DNA of 64,000 nucleotides from Epiperipatus broadwayi (taxonomy: Eukaryota; Onychophora; Udeonychophora; Euonychophora; Peripatidae), in NCBI GenBank assembly GCA_028023455.1, contig JAQFVV010012397.1, positions 5,040,888-5,104,887 of the forward strand, given 5' to 3'. A program made the translations under genes and the position numbers. The notes under the pieces were generated by a model. The model ran no database searches. It was not told the DNA's origin and worked only from the letters and a program-made list of their open reading frames with translations. The first letter of the stretch is position 1. Every line of letters begins with the position of its first letter. This document shows positions 22,201-35,037 of this stretch, piece by piece.

Positions 22201-24926
22201 CAAATATCCTTTACTTTATCACTTTGTTTGAGCATTGAAATTCATATTTTATTACTAATGATATTATATAATTTTATTCTAAAAATTTCAGTCACTTAAT
22301 GCATCCGATATTATATCTTATTGAAACTATTTTTTGTGCATAATATCTATTGTAACTAATGTTCAGAAATACCTGCAACACTTACAATATTTAAATATTT
22401 ATATATACACACAACCTCTTATATGAGAAAAAAATTAAAGAAATTTATTATACTGATATTTACACTCATATATTACATATTTAAGTTTATTTTAAACTTA
22501 TTTTTTATACTTTTAGTTAAAGTAAAATTTAGCTGTTAGTTTTACTTACATTGTTATTGAATGTATGGAAGAAAAATTAATAACAAGAGTTTGATGTGAT
22601 AGAAATGTTTTGCATTGGAATCACATAAATCATATTTAAACTATTCCTGATCAAATATATACACAGTGGAACTACAATATTGGCCTCATTTTGTTCCAAG
22701 CTTCTCTCATATACATTACATATCGTAGATAATAGATCTTTTGTTAATAAACTTTCATTACAATACAATATTCATTGTTTACTGTATAGTACTTTTCTAT
22801 ATGAACATACATACAATACAGATGCTTTTTTACATGTATAGTATGCATATATAAGTAAAGATTATAGTATAAACAAATTTAAAAAAAGTAATGTAGTTTT
22901 TAATAAGAAATGGAAAAATCACATTTACATATAAATGTATTGTGTGTGTGTTTTCTCAATTATATTCATTCAAAAAATAAAAATTATAAAAAACTTACTA
23001 TACCAGATCTTCATTTTTATTTTTTAAAAATTAACAGTTAAGTGTCAGAGCTTCATTGCAATTAAACATGATCTCAATAATAATCTTATTTCTTCAATTA
23101 ACTTTTTTTCCACCTTATGTAAATGTAGTAGCAGTCTGATTATTAACAGACTACAGTCTAGAATTCTAGTTGGCTCAATGTTTTCAAATCCATATTGATT
23201 TTGGAATCTATACAGTGACCCCTATTTTTCATTATCCATTTCAGATTTTAAGATAAATTCTTCAAACTTTAAATTTTTAGATGCCATTCAATAATGTTTT
23301 ACCATTTTTTCTCTATCAGTGTTAAACTGATGGCTTTAATTTGTTGCTTAAAAAAAGATACTTTATGATTTTTTTAAAATTTCATAAAACATCCATTTTT
23401 ATGTTTAAAAAGCATTTTATTACACAAAATATTGTACCATATGAAACTTTTGGAAAGATAAAAAAAGGAAAGAATAAAATATATGTGCTTTCAATTATAA
23501 TCTAAAGAAACATTTGTAATAAGTATTATAAATTCAAGATGGGAAAATATTTATCATATGGTAAAATTTATTAAATTTGTAAATTTAATATTTTATTTTT
23601 TTTTTATATATAATTTTGGATAGTATCCAGTTGAAATTGGATATATTGATACAGTAAATAACAAAACTTCACTGACATATTTATTTAAAAACAGTGATAC
23701 AAATTATATTAGTTCTCTACTAAATAAATGTCTGTAATACCTAATGTAAATTTTTGTATTATAATTTAATTGTTTATGATTATTAAATAAATTTATAGTG
23801 AGTAATGGCAATAGTCATTATACATCTATGGAAAAGCAGCAATCAAAGTAATTTTATTATTTATTATCTTTATATTTGCTTGTAGGCTTTCGCATTTTAT
23901 AGATATTTAGTTTTTACAGATTTCTTGTTATGTCATAGAATACAAATCACGTGACTCTTTATTTTAAACTTTGCATAATATGGAAATGTGAAATTAACAT
24001 ATCACATGGCCCACATACAGTTTCTCATTTGATAAAAAATTTAATTAATCTCTCTGTAATATTTAGATATGAAATAAGTTTTAAAATTGGACTGTGATTA
24101 TTGAAAAAAATATTGATTATTGATAATAAAATTATTGATATTTTTATATTAAAATATTCCTCAGCTACAATTTTTTTCAATAAGTTTGATTTTGGATAAA
24201 ACAATTAGTTAATTGAACAGGGTATGTTGAGATTAAACTTTAATGCATTTCAATCAATAGACAATTTGACTGGTCATTTTAATTTTTCTATTTTCATTTT
24301 CTTTTAACCATGTTAAGATAAAAAATATATATTGAAAGTAATATTACAATAAGCAGATAAATAATATGTTTTTCAATATTCTATTAAAGTTTAATCACAA
24401 CGTACATTTTTATGGGGAAAAAGATTATATGTAGATAGTATTTCAATATGTACAATATATCAATAAATTTAATGGACGTGATTTCATATCTATTCTAAAA
24501 ATTTATTTTTTTAAAATTATTAATATTATAGATAGACAATTGGGTCAATTTTAATTGTTCGTCCAATTTGAGACAATTTGTGAGTCAGATTTATTAATAC
24601 AGCTTTACTCAATATCTTCAAACTTTTAATTTTCAGTTTACTCAAAATTTTATCTTACCCTTCAAAATATTCTATAATTTTCAAAATGAAATAATAAATA
24701 ATTTACACTTTTTCATACGATATTCAAATCCATCAAAAATAAATATTTTGTATTGTCTTTTATTTAATCCATCTTTCAGACAATTCTCCAATCATATTTA
24801 ATAGATGAATAGCTTTAAAAAAATATTTTTAATTGCTAATTTTAAATATATTGCGAAAAAAAAGTTAAAATAGATATTGTGCAGTCAGTTGTTTTATTAT
24901 CAGTTTGATTATAATATATTTTCACA
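22201..24926. other. AT-rich intergenic sequence
   Basis: About 2.7 kb without recognisable coding or repeat structure. The small frame at 22577-22768 has no motif. Confidence 0.5.
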
Positions 24927-25025
24927 GTTGGTGGTCGAGAGGTCAGCGACAGCCGCTTTACAAGCAGTTGTCCCGGGTTAGCAGGTTCGCTTCCCGGCTG
25001 ATGCTATGACACATGAGAAAAAAAA
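24927..25025 (+). repeat. tRNA-Ser/Leu-derived SINE, plus copy
   Basis: TGGTCGAGAGG (24932-24942) is a clear A box and GGTTCGCTTCC (24984-24994) a clear B box. The arrangement matches class II tRNAs such as Ser or Leu, whose A box reads GTGGCCGAGTGG. A short body ending GATGCTATGACACATG is followed by an A-rich tail. The GC-rich island stands out from its surroundings. A second copy lies inverted at 25275-25385. Confidence 0.7.
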
Positions 25026-25274
25026 GTCATCAGGAGAGCTAATGCTTTGATAATTTTTCAATTGAATTATTAAATATTTCAGATTGCTTTTATTTGTATT
25101 CCTAAATAAATTATTTTTTATCTAATCACTTATGAATAATTAATTTTCTTGTATAATTTAAAAATTTTGAAAAGTTTTTAATATATTATGCTATTTGAAA
25201 AAAATTGTTTTAGTCAGATTTGATTATTTTAAAATTAAAAATTTTAGAGTAATTAAATTATTATTATTATTATT

Positions 25275-25385
25275 TTTTTCCATATGTCATAGCATCGGCT
25301 GGGATGCGAACCCACAACTGTCTGCAACCAACTACTTGCTTGCATGGCGGCTGCGATACCTCTCGGTTAACAATGCAAGACGTAG
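25275..25385 (-). repeat. tRNA-Ser/Leu-derived SINE, minus copy
   Basis: On the minus strand TAACCGAGAGGT (25358-25369) and GGTTCGCATCC (25312-25322) are the A and B boxes, followed by GATGCTATGACATATGG and an A-rich tail with AAT repeats. The frame at 25195-25389 on the other strand is a by-product. With the plus copy it forms an inverted pair facing tail to tail across 250 bases. Confidence 0.7.
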
Positions 25386-25500
25386 TTAAATTATTTACTT
25401 AATCCTATGTAAATGTTGTATATTAATTTCTAAATAATTAATATATGTATTTTTATATATCTTAATTTTTTTTATTAATTTAGTAATATTATTTATTCAA

Positions 25501-25686
25501 TATATATAAAAGACGTATTTTGCAGGTTCATCCATGTTAAAAAGTTTAAATATTGATATACTGATGTTTCGACTTGATCACACAAGTCATTCACTGGATG
25601 ACTTGTGTGATCAAATCAAAACGTCAGTACATCAATATTTAAATTTTTTAACATGGATGAACCCGAAAAATATGTCTTTTATATAT
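25501..25686. repeat. Near-perfect palindrome made of PLE family B 3' termini
   Basis: Arms 25501-25590 and 25598-25686 are reverse complements around a 7-base loop (TCACTGG). Each arm reads GGATGACTTGTGTGATCAA, a GAAAC-like block, ATCAGTA, and then CATGGATGAACCCG. These are the same terminal sequences that flank the 1.4-kb PLE palindrome at 41925-43345. Only the last roughly 90 bases of the element are present in each arm. Confidence 0.8.
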
Positions 25687-25776
25687 GCAACCTGAGAAAA
25701 TCTTTGTATCAACATATATATAATATTCAATACGAGTATATTGTCTATACTGAACATAATGTAATTTTTATAACAG

Positions 25777-26513
25777 ATTTGAATTCAGACTTTCAAGCTC
25801 CTTACAGCTAATTACTCCGTCCTATGCAACTAATACACATGACTACATACATGGGAAAAAGATAAATCATCTCCAATATATGTATTTTGTGTTAAACCAG
25901 CACTCATCAGTTGGTCCAGATCAACATCTCCAACACATATATACAATCAATGCTCAGTTTATATTAAAATAGCAAATCTTCAAACTTTAATGGACAAGCT
26001 TCTATCTTCTTCATATTCCAGCTCTTCAGTCATCCATGTCATTGAAAATCTAATGATGGAATTCTCAAAATGCTTGCTGATGCCAATATTCTTGCCATAT
26101 CTCATGTTAATCTTAAGTCATCTGACCCATATATTAAAGTCCTATACTCGAAGGGTCAAAGTGATTTAAAGTCAACATGGGTATGATAATAATATTGGCA
26201 TCAGCAAGGGCTTTGAACATTCCATCATCAGATTTTTAATGATATGGATGGCTGAAGAGTTGGAGGGCAGAGAAGATTGAAGCCTATTTATTAAAGTTTG
26301 AAGACTTGCTATATTAATATAAACTGAGCACTGATTATATATATGTATGTGAGGATGATTATCTGGAATAAATGATGAGTGCTGGTTCTGCATAAAATAC
26401 ATATATTGGAAATACATTTATCTTTTTCACATGTATGTGATTATGTATATAAGTTGTATAGGATGGAGTGGATAGCTATAAGGAGTTTGAAAGTCTGAGT
26501 TCACACCCCTTGT
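25777..26513. repeat. Long inverted repeat, about 335-bp arms, coding-like, unknown family
   Basis: Left arm 25777-26109 and right arm 26172-26513 are diverged reverse complements with a spacer of about 62 bases. In each arm the same peptide is encoded reading toward the centre: HIYNQCSVYI, then SLQTL, IHVIENLMM or IHIIKNLMM, and LLMPI. The shared peptide suggests the arms derive from a protein-coding element. The arrangement mimics the PLE palindromes, but I see no GIY-YIG motif, so the class is unknown. Confidence 0.7.
26172..26417 (-). pseudogene. Unassigned frame in the right arm of the palindrome
   Basis: 81 codons, the better-preserved version of the peptide shared by both arms (IHIIKNLMMECSKPLLMPI near its C terminus). 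No domain recognised. The mirrored copy on the plus strand has stops and substitutions. Probably a fragment of a transposon protein. Confidence 0.35.
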
Positions 26514-29500
26514 AATATATATATATATTCTAACCTTCATCTCGTGTATCTTCACTTCCAGATAATATATGATATAAAATATGATAAGGTTCTAGCTCAG
26601 TTAATAATTAACAACTAAAATATTCAGCATTAAAATTAAAATATTTCACTAGCACAAATTTAAAATACGAATAAGGTTCAGTTTATAAAAATAAATTAAA
26701 TAAATATTTAATATTTTCATGAGACTTGAAGTGAAAATACAGGTGACAAGATAGATTACATTGAGCCAATATCCCACAGGATACTACCTCAATGGCATAA
26801 GAACACTATCCCCCTTTATTACTATTTTAAATAACAAACTCATAGTATTCTTACGACTTTAATAACTTCTACTCACTAGGATTAAACTAATAATTAAGTC
26901 TTAATCTTCTATTTGTAATAATCTAGCTCAATAAAATAATCTCAGGTTCATAAAGTTTATTCTAAGTTAATAAAAATATGGTAGTAAAATATGAGAAGGG
27001 ATTTTATGTCATAATCTACTACACTGAAACTAATAATAATAAATAACAGTAATAATATTCTTCATTGTTTAACTAATTCTGTATATCTTTTCTTTTTACT
27101 ACAATTTTATTACCATAATAAAATAATGAAATAATATAATATGATCTTATATCTTCATGTAATGATATATAATAAATACGTGGTAGCATTTTGATAATCT
27201 GATAAACAAAATATGTGTGGCAACTGATAGCATATAATTTAATATAATATTGTGATAACTGATTTATGACCACTAAAATAATGTAAGATTATGATTATTT
27301 AATTATAATGAATACCAATAAAATATTTAAATTCTTAAATAATTCTCTATTTATCTTTTTGTGCAAAATTATATATTTGTTTCAATTATTATGCATATAT
27401 CGTGATTTCATGCAGCGATGTGGAGAAATAAATAACTCGGACACAAAATTTTTTTAAATAACAAAATTTAACGAAGTTTATTACTAACAACAAATAAATA
27501 AACGATTTATTTACACTATTTATAGTGGATATCCTTAACTTTTTTACTTTACAGTTTGATCTACCGGGTTATAAAAAATAATAATTTATATTTCAATTAT
27601 ATCTTTATTTAGATTTAGGACAAAATTAAAAAAAAATGTTACTATTTGGTTTCTCATTATAGTTAACTTATTACAAATATATTTATCTACTTTATTAGCA
27701 ACAGCATTTTATCCTTAATATTATTAAACTATCTTATTTTAAAAAATTCATACTTAGAAAAAACATTCTATAGAAAACAAAATTTTATAATGAGTATGGA
27801 CTTCTCAAAATATTAAAAAAAATTTCATCTTGCAAAGTCAAAGATGGTACACAAAATATTATCCAAAAATCAGTACTAGATTTTAATATTTATCACACAA
27901 TGTTTACTAATCATAATATATTCTTCTTTAAGCCTTACTTTAGTATGATATAAGTGTAATCATCAATATATTTCTGTTAATCAATAAACAAAAAAATATA
28001 CTATGCATATTGTTTACATAATTTACTTTGTACTATTGTATTTTAAAAAAAATATGCAATACTTATTTTTCTCTTAAAAAATAATAATACTAAAGCATTT
28101 AAAATTATTATCACTTTAAAGAAAATATCTTTGTTTAGATACTTTATTTTAAAAAAGTTTATATTTCATTTCCGAAATAAAATTCAAAATATATTCTATG
28201 ATTCTTTTCTTTCCTTAGGATACTTTGGATCTTCAATTTTAAGTTATAACATTCTATTCCTTCTAAGCAAATAAACCAATCTTATACAAAGCGATAGCAT
28301 AATCTAAGTTCTAAATTATTTATCATTTCTCTTAAACATATCTTACTAAACGATGCAGTTACATGAAATAAAGATAGCGAAAACAGATGCATAGGATTAA
28401 GGAAGAAAACTACAGTATTACTCTTAACATATCTCAAAATCATGGCACAGTGTGAAGAGGTATGACATTTACCTGCCTAATATCCTCTAGTACAGGGATG
28501 ATGTTAAAGCTATTCTTGAGCTTTATTAGAACATCAAATATTTAAAGAAATATAAACACTGTCCAAATAAAATGTGTATCAGTCATAGGGCTTTGTTAAC
28601 TATGCTGATATTCACATAAAGACTAAATATTATTTCCATTCCTTATAACATCCTATTTTTTAAAACATCATCTTGGTTTTCTGTTCACTAAGTACTTCCA
28701 AGCCACTATCTCAACATTATTTCTCAAGATTTTCCACATCTTATATCGATAAATAACTATCTGCATTTACAAAACAATAAATAAAATTCATTAATAGTTA
28801 AACAATCTAGCTGTTCCACAAGAAAAGTCTGCTTACTTCATTATTCTATATGTCTAATCATATACAATCTACTTAGACAAGATTTGAATATCCCATAACA
28901 TGAAAATTTTAAAAGAATTACATAATTATTTGTTATGTTGGATTATATCACTAATAAAAAAAAAATCACCATATGCATATTTGCAAATCAATCCTATCTC
29001 ATAAGGTTTTTTTAAAATGTTGTATGAAATGTGATACATATAAGTAAAGAAACTTTTACACTTCATTCTTCCAATTTATGGATGATCTAAAGAAAACAAA
29101 AAAAATATACATTATAAATTATCAATAGTTATTATTATTACCAATAACCTTTATCTAGTCATTGTGTTCAGTAGGTTTCCTTTATCCACTTGAGCATTGC
29201 AAATATAAAAAAAAATTCACACCCATACACTTTATATTAAAATATTTTTAGTTAAATTATTAGATTGTTATATTATAAAATTTTAATATTAATAAATTAA
29301 TGTTTTTATGTTTTTCCTAATCTTATATAAAAATTTAGATTTAAACTAGGTTAACAAAATAAAAGGAATCAAAACTATAATTCCATATTTTCTTGACGAT
29401 AGTTCCTGATAAGTTCAAAATGTTTATTATTTTCTCTAGAGTTTTTAAAAATGTTCTCCTCCAAGCATGTTAAAGTTTAAAATAAAATAATTATTAATCC

Positions 29501-31400
29501 ATTTAGTAAAATTTATAGAAAATAATCCTTGGTTTTAGTATTTAGGATGATAATTATTAAATCATAAAATATTAATTAATCTCGTGAAGCTTCTTAATCT
29601 TCTCTACCAATATTCTCTGTGTATCCGATGCATCAATCCATCTCATTTAACTTTGAAAAAATATTCGATAAACTTTTAAGTACTATTTGTATTTCCATGG
29701 ATCCATCTTTTATTCAACAATGTGTTCACTTTTTTATATATGTTTCCTTCTTGATACATTTAAACTTTCGTTTGGTAATATATGATATAAAATATTTTTT
29801 TTTAAAAATGTTACCTTTAGAAAGGATATAACATTTTACTCCTTTTGATATAATATATTATAAAATGATTTATGAAATATAATTGTCTTATTACTATTTA
29901 AAATATAAATCTTGGATAGGCTTATAAATAATACATTTTAATACATTTTTTTAGACTCCGTATAATGTCCAAGCTGTGGTTTTTTTTATGTACCAAAACA
30001 GTTCTCTGGTGAAGTATTAACAAAGCTGTATCAATAAATATTTCAAATATTTTTTCAGCATTACAACTTATATCCATTTTATTTCGTAGTATATCCATCC
30101 TTTATTGTGAAACTTAGGTTAAATTTTTAGATAAAATACGACTGGTAAGTACTTTAAAAATTAGAAAATCATTTCCATGAAGTTTCTAAATTATTATATT
30201 TTAACACACTCTTTTGCAAAAATACTTTAAAAAATTTATCAATTAGTCTTTGCAAAATAAACGATAAGAAAGTACCAAAAAAAAATTGACTAAAATAAAA
30301 ATTTTAAAAATACTATCTTTTTGATAGTTATAATTTACCTTTCTCGGGTTTCAATACATTATTAATCTCCCCTGATAACTTAGTTACTACGATATTTATA
30401 GTCTGTAAGAATACCTATTCCTATTGGTTAATTCGTACTTGAGCTTGAGAACAAATTTACATATTTTTAGTTTATAGTAGAATTAAATTTCAAAATTAGA
30501 AATCGTCACGTAATGAACCTAAAACATTATATAAAATACCATTTTTAATTCAATTATAACTTTATTTAAATTATTTTAATCTTTTAAAATGACTTTTAAA
30601 ATAACATTTAATACTTATTCCATTTCTTAATATTCAATTTATCTATTTTTATTTAAATAAAATATTTAATTTTTATATTATGAATGTATTCATCTTTATT
30701 ACATCATTTAAGCATGTTATATGATAGTTAACTTAATGTTTAATACTATTTACTTTTATGATAGGCAACAATTCCATCCAGTTCTATACTGCAATTTCAA
30801 AATATTTTAAACTTTATTATTAACTCAACAAGCGTGTGTGAGAAAGTATGTAATATACAAGTCACATGATTAATAACTTTGACAGACGATTTTCAATCTA
30901 TTTCTCTGCCTAGATTTACATAATTGATACACTTATTATATTATATAAAATAATTATAAAATTTGGAAGAACAATTTAGAAAATATAGAATTAAATACAA
31001 TTCTCACCATCATAAAGTTTATTTTTAAAATGTACGATATTAATTTTTGCTTATTAAATATGACCATAAATTTAAACACTGTATTTATTAAATTATACGT
31101 TTTAAACTATTAAAATCGAATTTTTAAATATACTTTTAATATTTATAGCTGTGTTTTTTAATATGGCCAGCTTTTACAACCATATGAAACAATATTTTAA
31201 ACTTTACATAACTATTTTTAAATGATTCACTATATTTTTATATACTACATATTTTCTTTAGCTTCAAATTGTACTTTAAAGGTATAATTGACTTAATACA
31301 ATTACCATATTAAAAGAACATATTCTAAATTTAAAATTTTTAGTAATTGACTGTTATGAACTATTACCGACCTATAGAAAAGGGCACAATATATATATAT
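26514..31400. other. Long AT-rich stretch without recognised genes
   Basis: Nearly 5 kb of AT-rich DNA. The only structured candidate is an LTR-like segment at 27415-27560. Small frames at 27073, 29619 and elsewhere lack motifs. The end borders the (TA)n tract into which the LTR element inserted. Confidence 0.5.
27415..27560 (-). mobile_element. Possible LTR fragment (weak)
   Basis: On the minus strand a TATA box (CCACTATAAATAGTG) is followed about 40 bases later by an AATAAACTTCG polyadenylation-like signal, then by GTGTCCGAGTTATTTATTTCTCC, an order common in short LTR U3-R-U5 segments. No partner copy or coding region is visible. Confidence 0.25.
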
Positions 31401-33616
31401 TGTTCTCGACATTCAATCTATTCTGACACAGATGGCGTCACCAGACCACTACGTGTCTGACAAATTTATTTACTGTGATCAGAATGGATGATGATGATGG
31501 TTTGCGCCGACTAAACTCAGGGAGAAACAAGAGATCTTAAAATTGTTTAGACAATTGAGAATAAAAGCACAAAGACAAACATCAGCCAAATTAAGTTTAA
31601 ACATATTTAAAAATTTTTATTTGTGAGAAAATAAATTGTGAAGTATCAGTTAGGGTTAACTCAGGCATGTATCAGAAGGACTATACACACAGCAGCTCTG
31701 GCAGACCAACTGATCCTCTAATAAACGAATTATAAAAAGGAGGAAGCAAATTTCATTCAGCAGAGGATTCATCCAACCTTTCATTTTCCCATTCAGATAT
31801 TTAAACAATACGTTCTTGAAATAAATCAACGAAACCAGTGCTGGCGAGCTTTCGAGGCCTGAAAATGTGTCAGGACTACAAATGTCATGTGTCAGTAAAA
31901 GCTGCACCTATTATTATGTTTAAAATAAAGGTGATTGATTTATCTCAAGAACAACCAAAAAATATGATTGAAAATGAAAGGAAAACAATTAAAACTGGCG
32001 AATCCTATCCAAATGATTGGTGAAAACTAATCTAAAAATAATAATTAAAGGTCTCAATAGAAGACAAGTAAATCATTGGAAAACCAGTTATGTCTGTCCC
32101 AACAATTAAAGAAAATGAATTACAAAAAAAAAATAATTAAGAAATAAATTTATGATACAAGTTCTGAGTACACACTCTGATAAATTTTAAGATGTATGTA
32201 AATACAAAATAAATCTATCGGAGAGTGCACATGAGTACAAAAATATTAAAGCTTTAAATACTTTAGCAGCATGAAAGTCTCTCTCACCTGCAATTTACAA
32301 AGAAATAAATATTATCTTGCTGCTGACAACTTATAAAATTATGAAGAAAAACAATTCTAGTTTCCACTTTCAGAGATATAAAAAATGAAGAAATGGAATT
32401 TCCACCTGCAGAAAACTAGAAAAATAAAGTCACCAGCCAAAAGTTTTTGGTGGTTAGCAAAAGTGCAAACATAGTGTTTAAAATTAATTATTAGCTACTA
32501 AAATAATTACGGGTAAGCATTTAAAATATACACAACTGCTAAAGCATTTATAAAAAGTTTTAGGCATAAAAATATAAAAACTCACTTGTCACTCTCCAAT
32601 AAACAAAAATTGAAAGTAAACCTGGAATCTTAAAACTAAGATTCCAAGACACACTCCAAAATACAAGGAAACACAGATAATATTATATAGGAGGCTAAAT
32701 ATTTCTTATGAATACAGATTTATAATTAGATTGAGTGGAAATTTAATGAAAAGAAATTTATCCTGGGAAGAATAAAAGAAAATATTAACTTACCATAACA
32801 TACTGTTCAAGTAGAGTGAGCACTATTATTCTAGTTCATTTTCAGGTTTTTTGACAATGGCAAGGTAGATGTAAAGAGGTTCCGGCTTCTTCTAGAGGTT
32901 TATGGCATTACTGGAGCAGATTTGGAAGTTAGGGATCCATCCTTTGTTAAGTTAGCATGCCATTCTGATGATGACAACACATACAGTATTTGACATCTTG
33001 TTGCAAGCAAAAAGATTTAACAACAGCGAATTTCCTTGAAGAATTTAAATGTCTGAACTGCTGTCAAAACTCTGGATCACAACAGGCTGCGGTTCAAGTG
33101 CATATAAGAATACGAATTTTCACTTGAGAAACAGCTTGTTTAGTTCAGAATAATTAATAACTAACTCTCCAAATTTTCAGGGTTATTTATACCTCACTCC
33201 TTTCCTGTGAAACACTTTCCTTGTTGTTGAATTCTATGCCTAAGGCAGAGCAAATATTAATCTCCAGCTCAATCTAATCCAAGAATTCTACCCAGGGATT
33301 ATTGAAACAAAAACAACAACACAAATCAAATCTCCGCTTTTTAGAATGAGTTTACAAATAAAAACAACAGGAATGTAATCAGCTAGCCAGCTTGTTTTTA
33401 ATCAAATTGATTTAAAAAAAAAGTAAAAACAAGCGGTATAAGAAAACTATTTTAAAAACAATTTTATAAACATTAAAATGATCTATAAATGAGTAGGTGT
33501 TTTAATACACGTGCTCTTTTTAATAATTAAAATCTTTTTTTTTCTTTTAACTTTAAAAATTTAACGAAATTAAAAGTTTCTAATTTTGGCAGTAAAATCC
33601 TTTGAATCGGATATCA
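31401..33616 (-). repeat. 3' LTR of family L element (2216 bp)
   Basis: Aligned end to end with 35038-37261. Contains a conserved TATA box on the minus strand at 33184-33191, an ATG/CAT triplet run near 31486-31500, and a short open frame (31656-31907) also present in the other LTR but broken in the solo copy. That frame is conserved only by descent, as far as I can see. Confidence 0.85.
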
Positions 33617-33967
33617 AGCCCGTTCAACTGCCTCAATACATGATCAAAAAAAAAACATTCCTGTAACTTTTTTTTTATTACTATAAACACTTTAAAACTA
33701 TTCTTAGAAATTCGGCTGAATGTTTGCCTCACACTCATGAAAAACAAAACAATATTTTATTTCAAACATTTATCCATTCTCATAAATCATTAACAAAATC
33801 TTTTTTTTAATTTTTGTTAAAAACAATCCATCTGATTGCTAAACGCTGAACCCTTAACTTTTGTCTGGCAGTTCTTTTGCTTTGTTTACTAACTTTCTTA
33901 AATAAGTTCCTTTCCCTTTCTTATATTTTACTTGCCTAGAATTTACAATTTTGTTCTCTTTCTCATT

Positions 33968-34215
33968 CTGTTCTCTTTTCTAGCGTATATACCTGAATCT
34001 TTTTCTTAACAAAACTTCCCAATTCTTCATCCTCTCCTACTTTATTTTCGAGCATATCAACACTAGAAAAGGGGAAAATTTTATCTTCTACCCCTTTTTC
34101 GAACATTTTAAATAAGATTGTTCTATAGATGGATTTTATTTCAGCTTTAAAATCATATTTCTTAATCTTTCTTTTAACTCTTTTCTTTTTTTTTCAAATT
34201 CATATTCACAACAAA
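33968..34215 (-). pseudogene. Second decayed frame in the interior of element L
   Basis: A stop-free minus-strand stretch of about 80 codons, lysine-rich then acidic (AEIKSIYRTILFKMF, then DMLENKVGEDEELGSF). It lies downstream of the coiled-coil frame in element orientation and may be the rest of the same gag-like protein after a frameshift. No catalytic motif. Confidence 0.35.
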
Positions 34216-34256
34216 GTTATTAAAAACAATTTATTTATAGTTTCATGCAGAGACTC

Positions 34257-34690
34257 TTATACCTGATTTTCTGTCTTTATCTTATAACTTTCTTCTATTG
34301 CTTTATTTACATTTACTAGATTTTCCACCACACTTTCTACTTGTAACCCATCTGTGCTTATTTCTAACTTTATTTCCACCTCCTCTGTCCTAGCACTATC
34401 CTGTGATACCTTAATTTTTATATCTGTTATGACCTCAACTTTTTCTACTTCCTGAGTTTCTTCTACTCTTCCCATTATTTCTCCCCTCATCTCTCTCATT
34501 TCTCTAATCATTTCTATTTTGCACTCCCTAATTTCTGCTCTCATTTCTTTAATCATTTCTCACTGGTCATGCTTCATTTCTTGGCACATTTCCTTCATTT
34601 CTCTCATCATGTCCATCATCATCTTCATCATCATCTGTGTCTCTGACTCATCTTTTTCAACTACTCCTATTTTCGACACAAGATTAAATT
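34257..34690 (-). pseudogene. Gag-like coiled-coil protein of element L, one internal stop
   Basis: The minus strand from about 34690 is rich in Met, Glu, Lys and Arg in a heptad-like pattern (MMREMKEMCQEMK, MIREMREMRGEI). After one in-frame TGA near 34563 it runs on to the stop at 34257, giving about 140 codons in total. Similar Met/Glu/Arg-rich coiled coils occur as the N-terminal part of gag in some animal LTR retrotransposons, which is a weak resemblance. No zinc knuckle is visible. Its place just after the 5' LTR fits gag. Confidence 0.5.
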
Positions 34691-35037
34691 CACAATACTA
34701 ACTTTTTAAAAAAAAAAATCTAAAAATCTAAAAGCAAATAAAATGCTATAAATTATTTCATAACAAAGACTAATTATATTTAACTCTTCAAAAAAATTTA
34801 CTCAGACAGACTTTTTAGACAATACACTTTTTACTGTTTCCAAATTATTTCATTAAAAAGATGAACCCCATTCTACCAAACTGCTCCAAAATACATGCAA
34901 TAATTAACAAAAACTGAACTTCCACCTACTAAATCTTGCCTCTTACACCTGAAATCTTTCTCATTGTCTAAACAAAATCTTACATGGGCTTGACAACTCA
35001 AAGTCCTATGTTGGCTGTGCTAAAAATTAATATTCTA

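Noticed and set aside
31656-31907. LTR-encoded protein shared by both LTRs (also 35287-35496)
   Set aside because: The frame is broken at the corresponding place in the older solo LTR, so its presence in two copies is explained by common origin rather than coding function.
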